Part shown: positions 54,916 to 64,000 of the stretch, one piece after another
How positions within the stretch are numbered: position 1 is the stretch's first letter
Layout: the number at the start of each line of letters is the position of its first letter
From: Myxocyprinus asiaticus
Taxonomy: Eukaryota; Chordata; Actinopteri; Cypriniformes; Catostomidae
Assembly (NCBI RefSeq): GCF_019703515.2
Contig: NC_059365.1
Span: 37,250,001-37,314,000 of the forward strand
Length of the DNA: 64,000 nt
Direction of reading: 5' to 3'
Notes under the pieces: model-generated
Told to the model about the DNA's origin: nothing
The model's input: only the letters and a program-made list of their open reading frames with translations
Database searches by the model: none
Position numbers and translations under genes: made by a program

Positions 54916-57900
54916 ATAACAATCCTTCCTTTCTACTCTCCCAAGCAGCTTCTCTCTTTCTTTCACTCGCTGGGTCCCTCAGCTACTCACAGGACAGATG
55001 GCTCAGTCAGCTGCGCTTTCTTCTGTTCTCAACTACATATTAATGCGTTTGTCTCTATTCAGCTTCCAGTGTCATCTTTAATACCTCCTTGGATTTCCAT
55101 CAATAGATGTTGGGTGGATCAAAGCAGTTTGTGCATGAGAAGGCACAGGGGGAGACACATGGTCTGGCATACTTCAAAAGCAACCAGACTACCTTGAGCC
55201 CTTACCTCTGACACACATAACAAACATGTAAAGAGCTGAAAAAGCAGTCCCCAGATCAGAATCAAGGGAATTTGGCAACTATAAAGATTAGTTTTGATGG
55301 GAATACTAGAGCATTTCAGGGTGGTATCAAGGGTGACATTCATGAAGAAATGTCCAGGCCACATTTCACCCCGAATATAAGAAAGAAAATAAATTACATT
55401 TTGCATAAAGAAAATGAAGGCTTTTTTAGGATCGTTAACATGTTTGCATTGTGACATATTTTTATGGCAATTAATCCTTTTCCTCTCCAAATTCTCATTA
55501 TGCTGATGTGAAAGAAATCCCATATTATTGCAATACAGTGATAAAATTCATCCTGTCTGGAAACAATGTTTTTATTTATCAGTATAAATAACATTATCAT
55601 GACATATATTTAGAATTGTTTTTGTACAAATGAGCTTTACAATTTTTATAATACCATATTTACCATAATACCATATTTGTTTTTATAGACAATTTTTGTG
55701 CTTTTAAATTGTCATTATTATTGAAAATAATGTCACAAACTGAATGCTTAAAAAAGGCTTGATTTTTTGAAAAGATGTAATTTTATTACGAGTTTTCTTT
55801 TTATTTAGGGGTGAAATATGACCCAGACGTTTCTTGCCAGTTTTCGTGAGATTCTCTCACATAATTACAAAAAAAGCCCCTAAAATGATACCATAGTTCA
55901 TGATGAAATAGGCAAAATATTGCAGTTGTTTCATCATTGTTGTGTCCCTAATAATGGCTCTTCTATGTTTTTTTTTTTAATAACATCTAGGCTTTGCAAT
56001 CACATTCAGAATACAGCAACAATAAACAGCTGTTAGGAAACAGTGCGGAAGATGAGTTCATTAAATTAAATTAAAGAGGGAAGCGCTTCGTGCCACAGAA
56101 ATAAAGATAATTTGTGGTGACATGCACTCTGTTTCTTATATCAGCCTCCTAGGTAGCTGATCTGAGCTTAACCCACTATGGCATAAATAAATGTTATTTG
56201 ATTCAGCCATGCTGGTCAGAACATTTTTACATCTGTGTTAAAACATGCATCTTACTCTGTGTAGCTACTATAAACTAAATGCACAGACATTACTCAAAGA
56301 CTATGTTTGAAATTTAATACTAGCCTACTTGCTTACTGCACACACAGTACACACCATATATACTGCCTACTTTACATTTTTTTAAATATGTTCTTTGATC
56401 ATAATCTTGACCAACCGTTTTGGAGATTTTGGTCTTTCCCCATTCAAGTAGATATGAGCTGTAATTTTATGGCACTTGTTTACATAAAAAATAGCTTACC
56501 AGCCTGCCCGGATGCATTCCTAAGATGGCCGTCAAGTGAATTGACTTGCCTTTAAAGGGACTTTGGTTATAATTAGTTAGCTCGTTTAATCTACTTTGCT
56601 GAAGAAAAAAATGCGTAGAAATGGTGTACTATACCAGTTAAACCATCATTATAAAATTATGAAGAAATAATAAACACACATTTTTATTAACTTTTATTAA
56701 CTTCACCCAAATATTAGTGAACTTGGCCAGCTACCTTGTAACAACTGAGCCACCTTGGCAAGTGACCAGTCATGAGTGGGCACCACACTACAAGCTTTCC
56801 ACCTGCATGGTTGAGCGTGGTTAGCTAACGTGCCGAGAAATTCGGGCCGGGAATGGTTTGTAATCGTACCGTGCCAAACTGTGCTCAAGCAGAAATGCTT
56901 CTGGAACCATTCTTCACCGTGCTCAGACCTGTTGGACCTATGGTGGAAAAAAAACGCTTATAGTTATGACATGCATTTATGACATACACATTCAATTCTG
57001 TGAATGGCACCAACTTCCACATCTTAAAAATAAAATTTTAACTTACATGTTATAAATGCTTAATAAATACACTTATGCATACTTATAATTAATAAAAAAG
57101 TAACAATGCAGCAAAAATTTATTATTATAAGGAGATTAAATGGAGGTATAGTCATTTTATGCAGTCCGCTTTGTGTTTGTTCATTACTCTAATGTCTTGA
57201 CTTGTGTTGTCACTTTCCTTGTCACGTTGATGTCAAAAGAATGGTGCTACTCCGAGCAGTGTACCAACTTACCTAGTCACCTAAAGTCCCCTTTTCAGGT
57301 CTTTATGCTCATTCACAGCATATTTCATATAATAAAGCTTGATGACCATTAAACCATACTGAAATTATGCACATAGGTTTCTTATGTTGTCAACTCTTTA
57401 ATAAATTCTTCATATAGTATGTGTCCAGTTTACATTTAGGTACATTTTCATAGGTTACTTATGTTAAGGAAGTGTTATTAAGTGTTAATAACGTGAGGTA
57501 AAATGGCCCACTATTTGGTAAGTATTGCATGACAGTCGCCCCTTTTTCATGTTATTTTAGCCACATATGATTGATTTATAATGCTCTTGGAAATTAGTTA
57601 TTAGTCATTAATAAACCCCTTTATAAGCCCTTAACAAAGGGACCATAACTGTAAATAATACCCAAACAGTTTTGTTTAAAAATGTCTTAACAACTGGCAG
57701 TCCAATCAAATAATTAGTGTAATGACATGCTGTATATTGCAAAGATAGTAAAAGAAGTATTTAAGAATGCTAATCTGAACACGGCCATGGATAACTGTAA
57801 ATAACACAAAGCAGTAAATGAAAATATAAGAGAGGAAATGAGATCAAAGTTTATGGTGTAAGTTATTCAGCCTTTTAGCTAGTCACTTTTTCCCTCTCTG

Positions 57901-58540
57901 GAACCCCGACTGTAGGAGAATACCAGCCATCATTTCTATGTGCTATTGTTAGAAATGGATTTCTTTTTTTTTTTCACGCTTTTTTGTTTATGTTTTTTTG
58001 CATACATATTTTTTAAATTGTTGGTGTCTTTTCAAAAGTACACTTGAATTGCTGTCTTGTACCCCAGATCCTCATCAAGGAGAACCAAATATTAGAATAT
58101 TAACCTTTAAATATGCAAAGATATTCATGCAGAATATATACCCGTGAAAAAAGCACCGTGCCGCAAGAAATCAACAAATAGGAGTACACTGAAACTAAAA
58201 CAGTGTCTTCACCAGAAAAACACTGCGGGTGGAATAAAAAATTCTCACAGATTATTTGATCTGTTTTCACAACCTCCATCAGAGTTCATTTTGATAGATG
58301 TTTAGGAATATGCAAATATGTCTTAGCATATTCTCTTAGAACAGTTTGTGCCGGCTTCACTCTCAGCTGTTGTTTCGATCAGAGCGAGAACATTGTAGCC
58401 AAAATTAAATAAATAAATAATAATAATAAAAAAAATATTTTTATCCAGGAGATTTTTGAAGAAGTCTAAGTGTAATAGTGCCACATTAATTCAGAACATT
58501 AGTTAAAAACTCCAGGGGCAGTTCAAGGGCTCAAGGGTCA
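54916..58540. other. Non-coding stretch
   Basis: No gene recognised; the longest frame (55,119-55,523, minus) is without motif. Weak repeat-like words (TTAATAAGCCCTTAACAAAGG-type sequence near 57,610) hint at old DNA elements, and a (TAA)n/(AAT)n patch is at about 58,404-58,435. Confidence 0.45.
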
Positions 58541-58628
58541 GTGGATATTGGGGGCTCTGTGTACACATATAGGTAGCCATCCTTTGATGAAATATTGGAA
58601 TATAATACACTTTATAATAGATGTTGAA

Positions 58629-59750
58629 ATGAGACCACCTCCGCCGGGTATACCCCCACGGACCTCCCATTCCCCAGCATGCTCGTCTGCCCCGATCGGG
58701 CTTCCGGATGAGTCCGCCGGCTCGTCTCACGGCGAGTTCAACCTTTTATTTGGAGCCCGCGAAGGTGATGAGCTCTCGAGCGCAGCATCGGAGAGCGGGC
58801 TTCTCCAGTCGGACACGGAAGCCTCAGCTGGGCTCCTCCCTTCGGGTGCAGTCGCCCAGTCACAGGCTGACGCAGAGATAACAGACGTGCTTTCCCGGGT
58901 AGCGTTGGGCTAGAGTGAAACCCTCCGCTCTCCCCTGAACCCTCGCAGCTCAATGATTGGTTCCTGGGCTCGCGGTGCCGCTCACAGCCATGCCCCGACC
59001 CGTTCCTTTCTTCCCGGAAGTGCATGAAGATCTGACAAGGTCGTGGGAGGCACCTTTTACTTTTTATCTTTCAGCTCCCCCGCCCTCACTACCCTCGATG
59101 GTGGGGTGGCCAAGGGCTATCCGGTAATCCCTCCGGTGGATAAGGCGCTTGCGGTGCACCTATGCTCACAGAGCGCCACCACCTGGCGCGGGTGCCCAAA
59201 GCTCCTGTCCAAGGCCTGTAGGTTTATGTCGTCCCTGATGGCCAAAGCCTACGGTGCCACTGGACAAGCTGCCTCCACCCTGCATGCCATGGTTCTCCTG
59301 CAAGTCCACCAAGCCAAGGCGCTAAAGGAACTGCATGAGGGTAGTTCCACCCCAGGATCGATGCAGGCTCTCCGGGCGACGAAGGTCACGGCGTGGTCTC
59401 ACGGGTGGGCGATGTCCACCTTGGTGGTCCAGGAGCGCCACCTTTGGCTCAACCTGGTCGAGATGGGAGAGGCCGACAAGGCATGGTTCCTAGGCTCCCC
59501 CATTTCCCAGGTTGGCCAGTCTGGTGACACTGTCGAGGACTTTGCCCAGCAGTTCTCAGCGGTGAAGCAGAAGACGGAGGCTATCCGGCACATCCTGCCC
59601 CGGCACGGCTCAAGATCCCACACCCCATCTGCTCGTCACCAAGGGCGTCCCCCTGCGGTGACTGCCCCGGAGTGGAGCCCACCGCAGGAAGCAGACGCCA
59701 CCCGTCTCACGGCCCCAAAGAACCCGGGAAAGGCTTTGAAGCACCCCTGA
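58629..59750 (+). pseudogene. DIRS gag-like protein, frameshifted
   Basis: The first frame from ATG 58,629 gives MRPPPPGIPPRTSHSPACSS through DELSSAASESGLLQSDTEAS and QADAEITDVLSRVAL to a stop at 58,911. A second frame (59,043-59,750) continues with SSPALTTLDGGVAKGYPVIP, LSKACRFMSSLMAKAYGATG, QAASTLHAMVLLQVHQAKAL, STLVVQERHLWLNLVEMGEA and DTVEDFAQQFSAVKQKTEAI, a pattern typical of fish DIRS gag. About 130 bp of broken sequence join the halves. A basic, proline-rich tail ends at KALKHP. Confidence 0.75.
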
Positions 59751-59817
59751 GACAGGCGACCCAGAGACAACGAAACCCGCTGCTCTGGAGCTGGTAAGCA
59801 GACCACTCCATCCCCCA

Positions 59818-60558
59818 GTGGAGGGCTGGGAGGAGAATCTTTTGTTACCTTTGCATTTAATTGCGCTGCATGCCCAAGTGGCTGCGGTACCCAAGAGTTC
59901 AGCAAGAGCGGTTTCCTTGTTCCCTGGGTCACATAGCCGGTGTGCAGGGCCGTCAACACGACCACCTTCCTCCACTCCATTTTGGCAGGTTTGGCACTCC
60001 AGCGGCGGTTTCCCCGCCCCTGAGCGCCCAGCTGTGGCACAAATCTGCCCACGATGTGACAGTCTCCACGGGTCACGAGGACAGGCCTCTTCCTCCCCAT
60101 CCCAGGCTGTTCTGTGGGTGGTCACAAGGAGCCAGGTAAGTACATCGATGTCCCTGAACTCAGCATGGCCACGACATGGTGTGGCACCTCAGGCTCCACC
60201 CCGCTGCGAGGCCCCACCCACTGGTACGTCCAATGAGATTGTCTCCTTGGTCCCCCTCACTCGGAGCTTGGACGCGTGGCTTGCGCTTTCCAACCCGTCG
60301 CAATGGTTGGTCCGGACCGTCCGACTCGGCTATGCAATTCACTTAGCCAGGGGTCTGCCCAGGTTCAGCGGCATCCATTTCACCTTGGTGAAGGGTGAGT
60401 ACACTGCTACCTTGCGTGCGGAGATCGCTACCCTCCTACGGAAGGATGCGATAGAGCCTGTCCCTCAGGCCGAGATGAAGAAGGGGTTTTACAGACCCTA
60501 CTTCATTGTACCGAAAAAAGTGGTGGGTTGCGGCCAATCTTGGACCTGCGAGTACTGA
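59818..60558 (+). pseudogene. DIRS pol, N-terminal part
   Basis: The 246-codon frame has a low-similarity N-terminus, then the conserved start of the DIRS polymerase: VPLTRSLDAWLALSNPSQWL, then GYAIHLARGLPRFSGIHFTL, LRKDAIEPVPQAEMKKGFYR and PYFIVPKK. A frameshift at about 60,520, just after PYFIVPKK, moves the reading to the next frame, which continues the reverse transcriptase. Confidence 0.75.
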
Positions 60559-61235
60559 ACCAGGCTTTACACAGACTCCCGTTCAAGTAGCTGATGCAAA
60601 AACGCATTCTAGCGAGCATCCGGCATCAAGATTGGTTCGCGGTGGTAGACCTGAAGGATGCGTACTTCCACATCTCGATTCTACCTCGACATAGACCCTT
60701 CCTGTGGTTTGCATTCGAGGGTCGGGCGTATCAGTACAAGATCCTCCCTTTCGGCCTGTCCTTGTCCCCTCGTGTCTTCACGAAGGTTGCAGAGGCAGCC
60801 CTTGCCCCACTAAGGGAAGTAGGCATTCGCATCCTGAACTATCTCGATGATTGGCTAATCCTAGCTCACACTCGGGATGTGTTGTATGCACACAGGGACC
60901 TGGTGCTCTCGCACCTCAGCCGACTAGGGCTTCGGGTCAACTGGGAAAAGAGCAAGCTCCTCCTGGTTCAGAGCATCTCTTTTCTTGGCTTGGAGTTGGA
61001 CTCAGTCTCATTGACAGCGCGTCTCACAAGTGAGCGCGCACAGTCAGTGCTGACCAGTTTGAAGGCGTTCAGACAGAAGACAGCTGTTCCACTGAAACTG
61101 TTTCAGAGGCTCCTGGGGCATATGGCATCCTCAGCGGTGGCAACTCCGCTTGGGTTGATGCATATGAGACTGCTTCAGCACTGGATTCAGACTCGAGTCC
61201 CAAGATGGGCATGGCACCATGGGACACAAAACTGA
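60520..61235 (+). pseudogene. DIRS reverse transcriptase core
   Basis: From 60,594 an open frame of 213 codons carries VVDLKDAYFHISILPRHRPF (palm Asp), YQYKILPFGLSLSPRVFTKV, the active site ILNYLDDWLILAHT, GLRVNWEKSKLLLVQSISFL and LGLELDSVSLTARL, then VATPLGLMHMRLLQHW. These are the RT blocks of DIRS elements in normal order and spacing. The YLDD box is intact. Confidence 0.85.
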
Positions 61236-61749
61236 TCTGGCCATCATGCTGATCTGTCACCGCCTCTTCAGCCCTTGGACTGACCTCATGTTTCTACAGG
61301 CAGGTGTTCCCCTAGAGCAGGTCTCCAGGCACGTTGTGGTTATGACAGACGCCTCCAAAACGGGCTGGGGCACTGTATGCAACGGGCATGCAGCTGCCGG
61401 CTCATGGACAGGCCCGCAGCTGCGTTGGCACATAAACTGCCTCAAGTTGCTGGCAATTCTGCTTGCCCTGCGGAGGTTTTGGCCATTGATCCAGGGCAAG
61501 CATGTGTTAGTTCGGACAGACAACATGGTAACGGTAGCATATGTCAACCATCAAGGCAGTCTGCGCTCCCATTGTATGTCACAACTCACCTGCCATCTCC
61601 TCCTCTGGAGTCAGCAGCACCTCAAGTCGCTGCGAGCCACTCACATCCCGGGCGACCTCAACACTGCAGCGGACGCGCTGTCACGGAAGGTTACCCTCAG
61701 GGGAGAGTGGAGACTCCACCCTCATGTGGTCCAGTTGATTTGGAGTTGA
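61219..61749 (+). pseudogene. DIRS RNase H domain with a substituted catalytic Glu
   Basis: The frame contains VVVMTDASKTGWGTVCNGHA (first Asp), HINCLKLLAILLALRRF, HVLVRTDNMVTVAYVNHQGS (second Asp) and LNTAADALSRKVTLRGEWRL (third Asp). In copy 1 the second block reads HIHFLELL, so the position expected to be the catalytic Glu is Lys here (codon AAG at 61,444-61,446). The rest of the fold looks complete. Confidence 0.8.
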
Positions 61750-62112
61750 TTCGGGCAGGCACAGGTAGACCTGTTCGCCTCCCACTGCCCGCTCTGGTAC
61801 ACTCTGACCAAGGCACCTCTCGGTATAGACACGCTGGCATACAGCTGGCCCCCTGGACTTTGCAAATATGCGTTTCCCCCAGTGAACCTACTTGCACAGA
61901 CCCTGTGAAAGGTGAGAGAGGACGAGGAGCAGGTCGTCCTGGTAGCACCCTACTGGCCCACCCAGACGTGGTTCTCGGACCTCACGCTCCTCGTGACAGC
62001 CTGCGACCAGACCTCTGGAATCTCCATGTCTGGCCCCTAGACAGGACACGGAAGACTTAAGCGGCCTACCACCCATGGTGGTAGACATGATCACTCAGGC
62101 TAGGGCCCCTCT
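61750..62112 (+). pseudogene. DIRS linker before the recombinase
   Basis: Translating from 61,750 gives QVDLFASHCPLWYTLTKAPL, GIDTLAYSWPPGLCKYAFPP and, after a stop, REDEEQVVLVAPYWPTQTWF. This corresponds to the linker seen in copy 1 (23,512-23,957). Stops near 61,908 and 62,040 interrupt it. Confidence 0.65.
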
Positions 62113-63040
62113 ATGAGGCGCTTGTATGCCTTTAAGTGGCGTCTGTTCGCTAAGTGGTGTTCTTCCCGACACGAAGACCCCCAGAGATGCACAGTCAGAT
62201 TGGTGCTTTCCTTCCTGCAGGAGAGGTTGGAAGGGTGGCTGTCCCCCTCCACCTTGAAGGTGTATATAGCCGCTATAGCGGCACACCACGACACAGTGGA
62301 CGGTAAGTCCTTTGGGAAGCACGACCTGATCATCAGGTTCCTGAGAGGCGCCAGGAGGTTGAATCCCTTCAGACTGCACCTCGTTCCCTCATGGGACCTC
62401 TCTGTAGTTCTTCAGGGTCTACGGAGAGCCTCCTTTGAGCCCTTGCAGTCAGCTGAGCTTAAGGCACTCTCTTTGAAGACTGCCCTCCTGACTGTGCTCA
62501 CTTCCATCAAGAGGGTAGGAGACCTGCAAGCGTTCCTTGTCAGTGAAACATACCTGGAGTTCGGTCCGGACTACTCTCACGTGATCCTGAGACCCCGACC
62601 GGGCTATGTGCCCAAGGTTCCCACGACCCCTTTTAGGGACCAGGTGGTGACCAGGAGGAGGCCCAGCCCTGACGTTGCTGTGTCCGGTGTGCACTTTACG
62701 CATCTATTTGGATCGCACGCAGAGCTTTAGAGTCTCTGAGCAGCTCTTTGTCTGCTTTGGTGGACAGCGGAAAGGAAGCGCTGTCTCCAAGCAGAGGATC
62801 GCCCACTGGCTCATTGACACCATAACAATGGCATATCACGCCCAGGACGTGCCGCCCCCGACAGGGCTATGAGCCCATTCTACCAGGGGTGTAGCGGCCT
62901 CATGGGCCTTGACCAGTGGCGCCTCTCTAACAGACATTTGCAGAGCAGCGGGCTGGGCAACACCCAACACCTTTGCGAGGTTCTTCAATCTTCGGGTGGA
63001 ACCGGTTTCGTCCCGTGTAGTGGCACGCACAAGCAGGTAA
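62113..63040 (+). pseudogene. DIRS tyrosine recombinase, damaged
   Basis: Replaces the integrase of other retrotransposons. The first frame (62,113-62,730) holds the N-terminal helical domain (RLYAFKWRLFAKWCSSRHED, LSFLQERLEGWLSPSTLKVY) and the first catalytic Arg in LTSIKRVGDLQAF. A frameshift near 62,680 leads to CTLRIYLDRTQSFRVSEQLF and SKQRIAHWLIDTI. The H-x-x-R motif is in AHSTRG at 62,873-62,890, after an in-frame TGA at 62,870. The segment expected to hold the nucleophilic Tyr reads TFARFFNLRVEP; the position often occupied by Tyr is Phe (codon TTC at 62,984-62,986). The frame ends at TAA 63,038-63,040. Confidence 0.8.
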
Positions 63041-63769
63041 GTCCGGGACAGCTGGCCAGGTGTATCACTTGCGCATAGCACCTTTCACCTCCCCTGAGCT
63101 GAAGACGTGCGCTGTTGACTTCCAGTATTGTTCACAAACTGTGTTCCCTGGATGATTTCCTCCGAGTCCTATGGCAGACGAGTTTGCGGAGAAACTCACT
63201 GCCGGCTCAGTACACGTGCTAACTAAGCCCTGTACTGGGGTATGTGCATAGGTAACCCCATGCGACGTGTATCTTCCGCTAATTAGTTTCCTTGTTGGTA
63301 AACTGCGTCTTTCTTGGGCAGAGGCCCCTCTGCCCCAGTCACCATGCTTGTAGAAACTCCTCCCCCATAGGGTAGGACCTACCATGGGACTTCTCCACAT
63401 GACATACTTCCAACAAAGCTCGGCAAGACCACGTGATGTATTTCCACTTGAAGTACCCCCCCCCCCCTTTTGGGCGGGGTGTGGTCTCCGCGGTGTCTTC
63501 CCCTTGGGAGTGACACCCCACTGACGTAGACACTTAGGGCTCCCAGTTAGCTAACAAATTCCACTCTTTTTGGGGAGAAAAGAGAAGGAAAAGAGGCCTC
63601 GGCTGGGCCAGCCTGTCCACCTACTCGTTGGACAGTCGACTTGTTCCTGAAGGACTGTTCGACGCTCATAAAGAGCGTTGGGGGAGGTTACGTGACGGCC
63701 TGGTGCACTGGCTACGAGGCACACAGCAGTCTGCCAGTCACACACCACCACTTCATGTAACACCGTTCA
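63041..63769 (+). other. DIRS copy 2, 3' untranslated region
   Basis: Non-coding sequence between the recombinase stop and the terminal repeat. It contains a C-run (63,458-63,469). Frames on either strand lack motifs. This region normally holds internal complementary repeats used in replication; they were not delimited. Confidence 0.5.
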
Positions 63770-64000
63770 GATAGTTAGTCGAGTGAGTGACAGATAGGGA
63801 ACGTCATGGTAACTTTCGTAAACTCCATTCCCTGATGGAGGGAATGAGACGTTATGTCCCTCTTGCCACAACGCTGAACTACCCGCTGAAATGGCCGGGA
63901 CCTGGTCTCGGCTCCTCAGAACAAAACCTGAATGAGTGGTTGCATACCAGCTCCTTTTATACCCGTATGTCCGGGGGAGTGGCATGCAAATTCCACTCGC
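63770..64000. repeat. DIRS terminal inverted repeat (runs off the window)
   Basis: Includes CCATTCCCTGATGGAGGGAA then TGAGACGTTATGTCCCTC, and CTCCTTTTATACCCGTATGT. In fish DIRS elements this sequence, in the opposite orientation, forms the left end. The expected left copy is absent near 58,500. Confidence 0.6.
63953..63961 (-). promoter_or_regulatory. TATA-box-like site in the DIRS terminal repeat
   Basis: The minus strand reads TATAAAAGG, a strong TATA match, inside the inverted terminal repeat. In an intact element the inverted left copy would place this box upstream of gag, so the terminal repeat probably carries the promoter. Confidence 0.5.

Larger units (their letters stand above)
58541..64000 (+). 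mobile_element. DIRS-type retrotransposon, copy 2, nearly full length
   Basis: Order: gag (58,629-59,750), reverse transcriptase (60,200-61,235), RNase H (61,219-61,749), linker (61,750-62,050), tyrosine recombinase (62,113-63,040), then a 3' region and an inverted-terminal-repeat-like end (from about 63,770 and still going at 64,000). The GC content is clearly higher than the neighbours. No left inverted terminal repeat was found at 58,500, so the 5' end is probably truncated. Frameshifts and substituted catalytic positions show that it is inactive. Confidence 0.85.

Noticed and set aside
55119..55523. 134-codon minus-strand frame
   Set aside because: No motif, AT-rich composition like its surroundings, and no related sequence elsewhere in the window.
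59610..60125. 171- and 154-codon minus-strand frames
   Set aside because: Antisense to DIRS gag/pol; long only because the DNA is GC-rich with few stop codons, and no motif is present.

Overview
This window looks like teleost fish nuclear DNA, most likely from a cypriniform. The reasoning is the repeat community: DIRS-type tyrosine-recombinase retrotransposons, Tc1-like transposons, Gypsy-type LTR elements, an L1/Tx1-type LINE, tRNA- and 5S-derived SINEs, many short inverted-repeat DNA elements, and abundant (TA)n, (CA)n and (CT)n microsatellites. The DNA is AT-rich. There are no bacterial operons, no CRISPR array, and no intact tRNA or rRNA gene. Family names are from memory of vertebrate repeats; no database search was run.

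Layout. 1-2,086: unique-looking non-coding DNA with possible poly(A) signals. 2,087-4,107: a chain of elements, namely a gag fragment between 32-bp direct repeats, a tRNA-derived SINE, a solo LTR, a LINE reverse-transcriptase fragment and a Tc1-like transposase relic. 4,738-5,058: the 3' end of a second Tc1-like family. 5,060-23,000: mostly unique DNA carrying a fold-back element, an inverted satellite, a Tc1-like copy split by a 1.3-kb element, a repeat with a tRNA-like core (called R1 here), short SINE pieces and a small DIRS fragment. 23,039-26,015: a decayed DIRS element on the minus strand that lacks its recombinase. 26,017-26,770: the second R1 copy. 26,917-27,172: a THAP zinc-finger exon with a good splice donor, the only candidate host gene. 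27,387-30,171: a 2.8-kb composite repeat whose second copy is at 38,282-40,907. 30,398-30,815: a hAT-like element with an 8-bp target duplication.

33,100-35,430: a 5S-rRNA-derived SINE interrupted by a Gypsy-type gag/LTR remnant and a DNA-transposon end. 36,354-42,283: a LINE (ORF1 plus endonuclease) interrupted by a hAT-like element with a perfect 8-bp duplication, by composite repeat copy 2, and finally by a head-to-head Tc1-like fold-back. 44,049-46,490: LTR scraps, microsatellites and a 139-bp palindrome. 47,627-54,915: a full-length but internally deleted Gypsy element on the minus strand with two 1.39-kb LTRs and a 4-bp duplication. 54,916-58,540: unique-looking DNA. 58,541-64,000: a long DIRS element on the plus strand with gag, RT, RNase H and recombinase, damaged by frameshifts and by changes at likely catalytic residues, ending in a terminal inverted repeat that runs off the window.

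There is no cooperating gene system. The logic of the window is successive transposon insertion and decay. No clearly new enzymatic system is visible. The points most worth a second look are the composite repeat that carries the same nested element in both copies, the head-to-head chimeric Tc1 element, the R1 repeat with a tRNA-like core, and the THAP exon.
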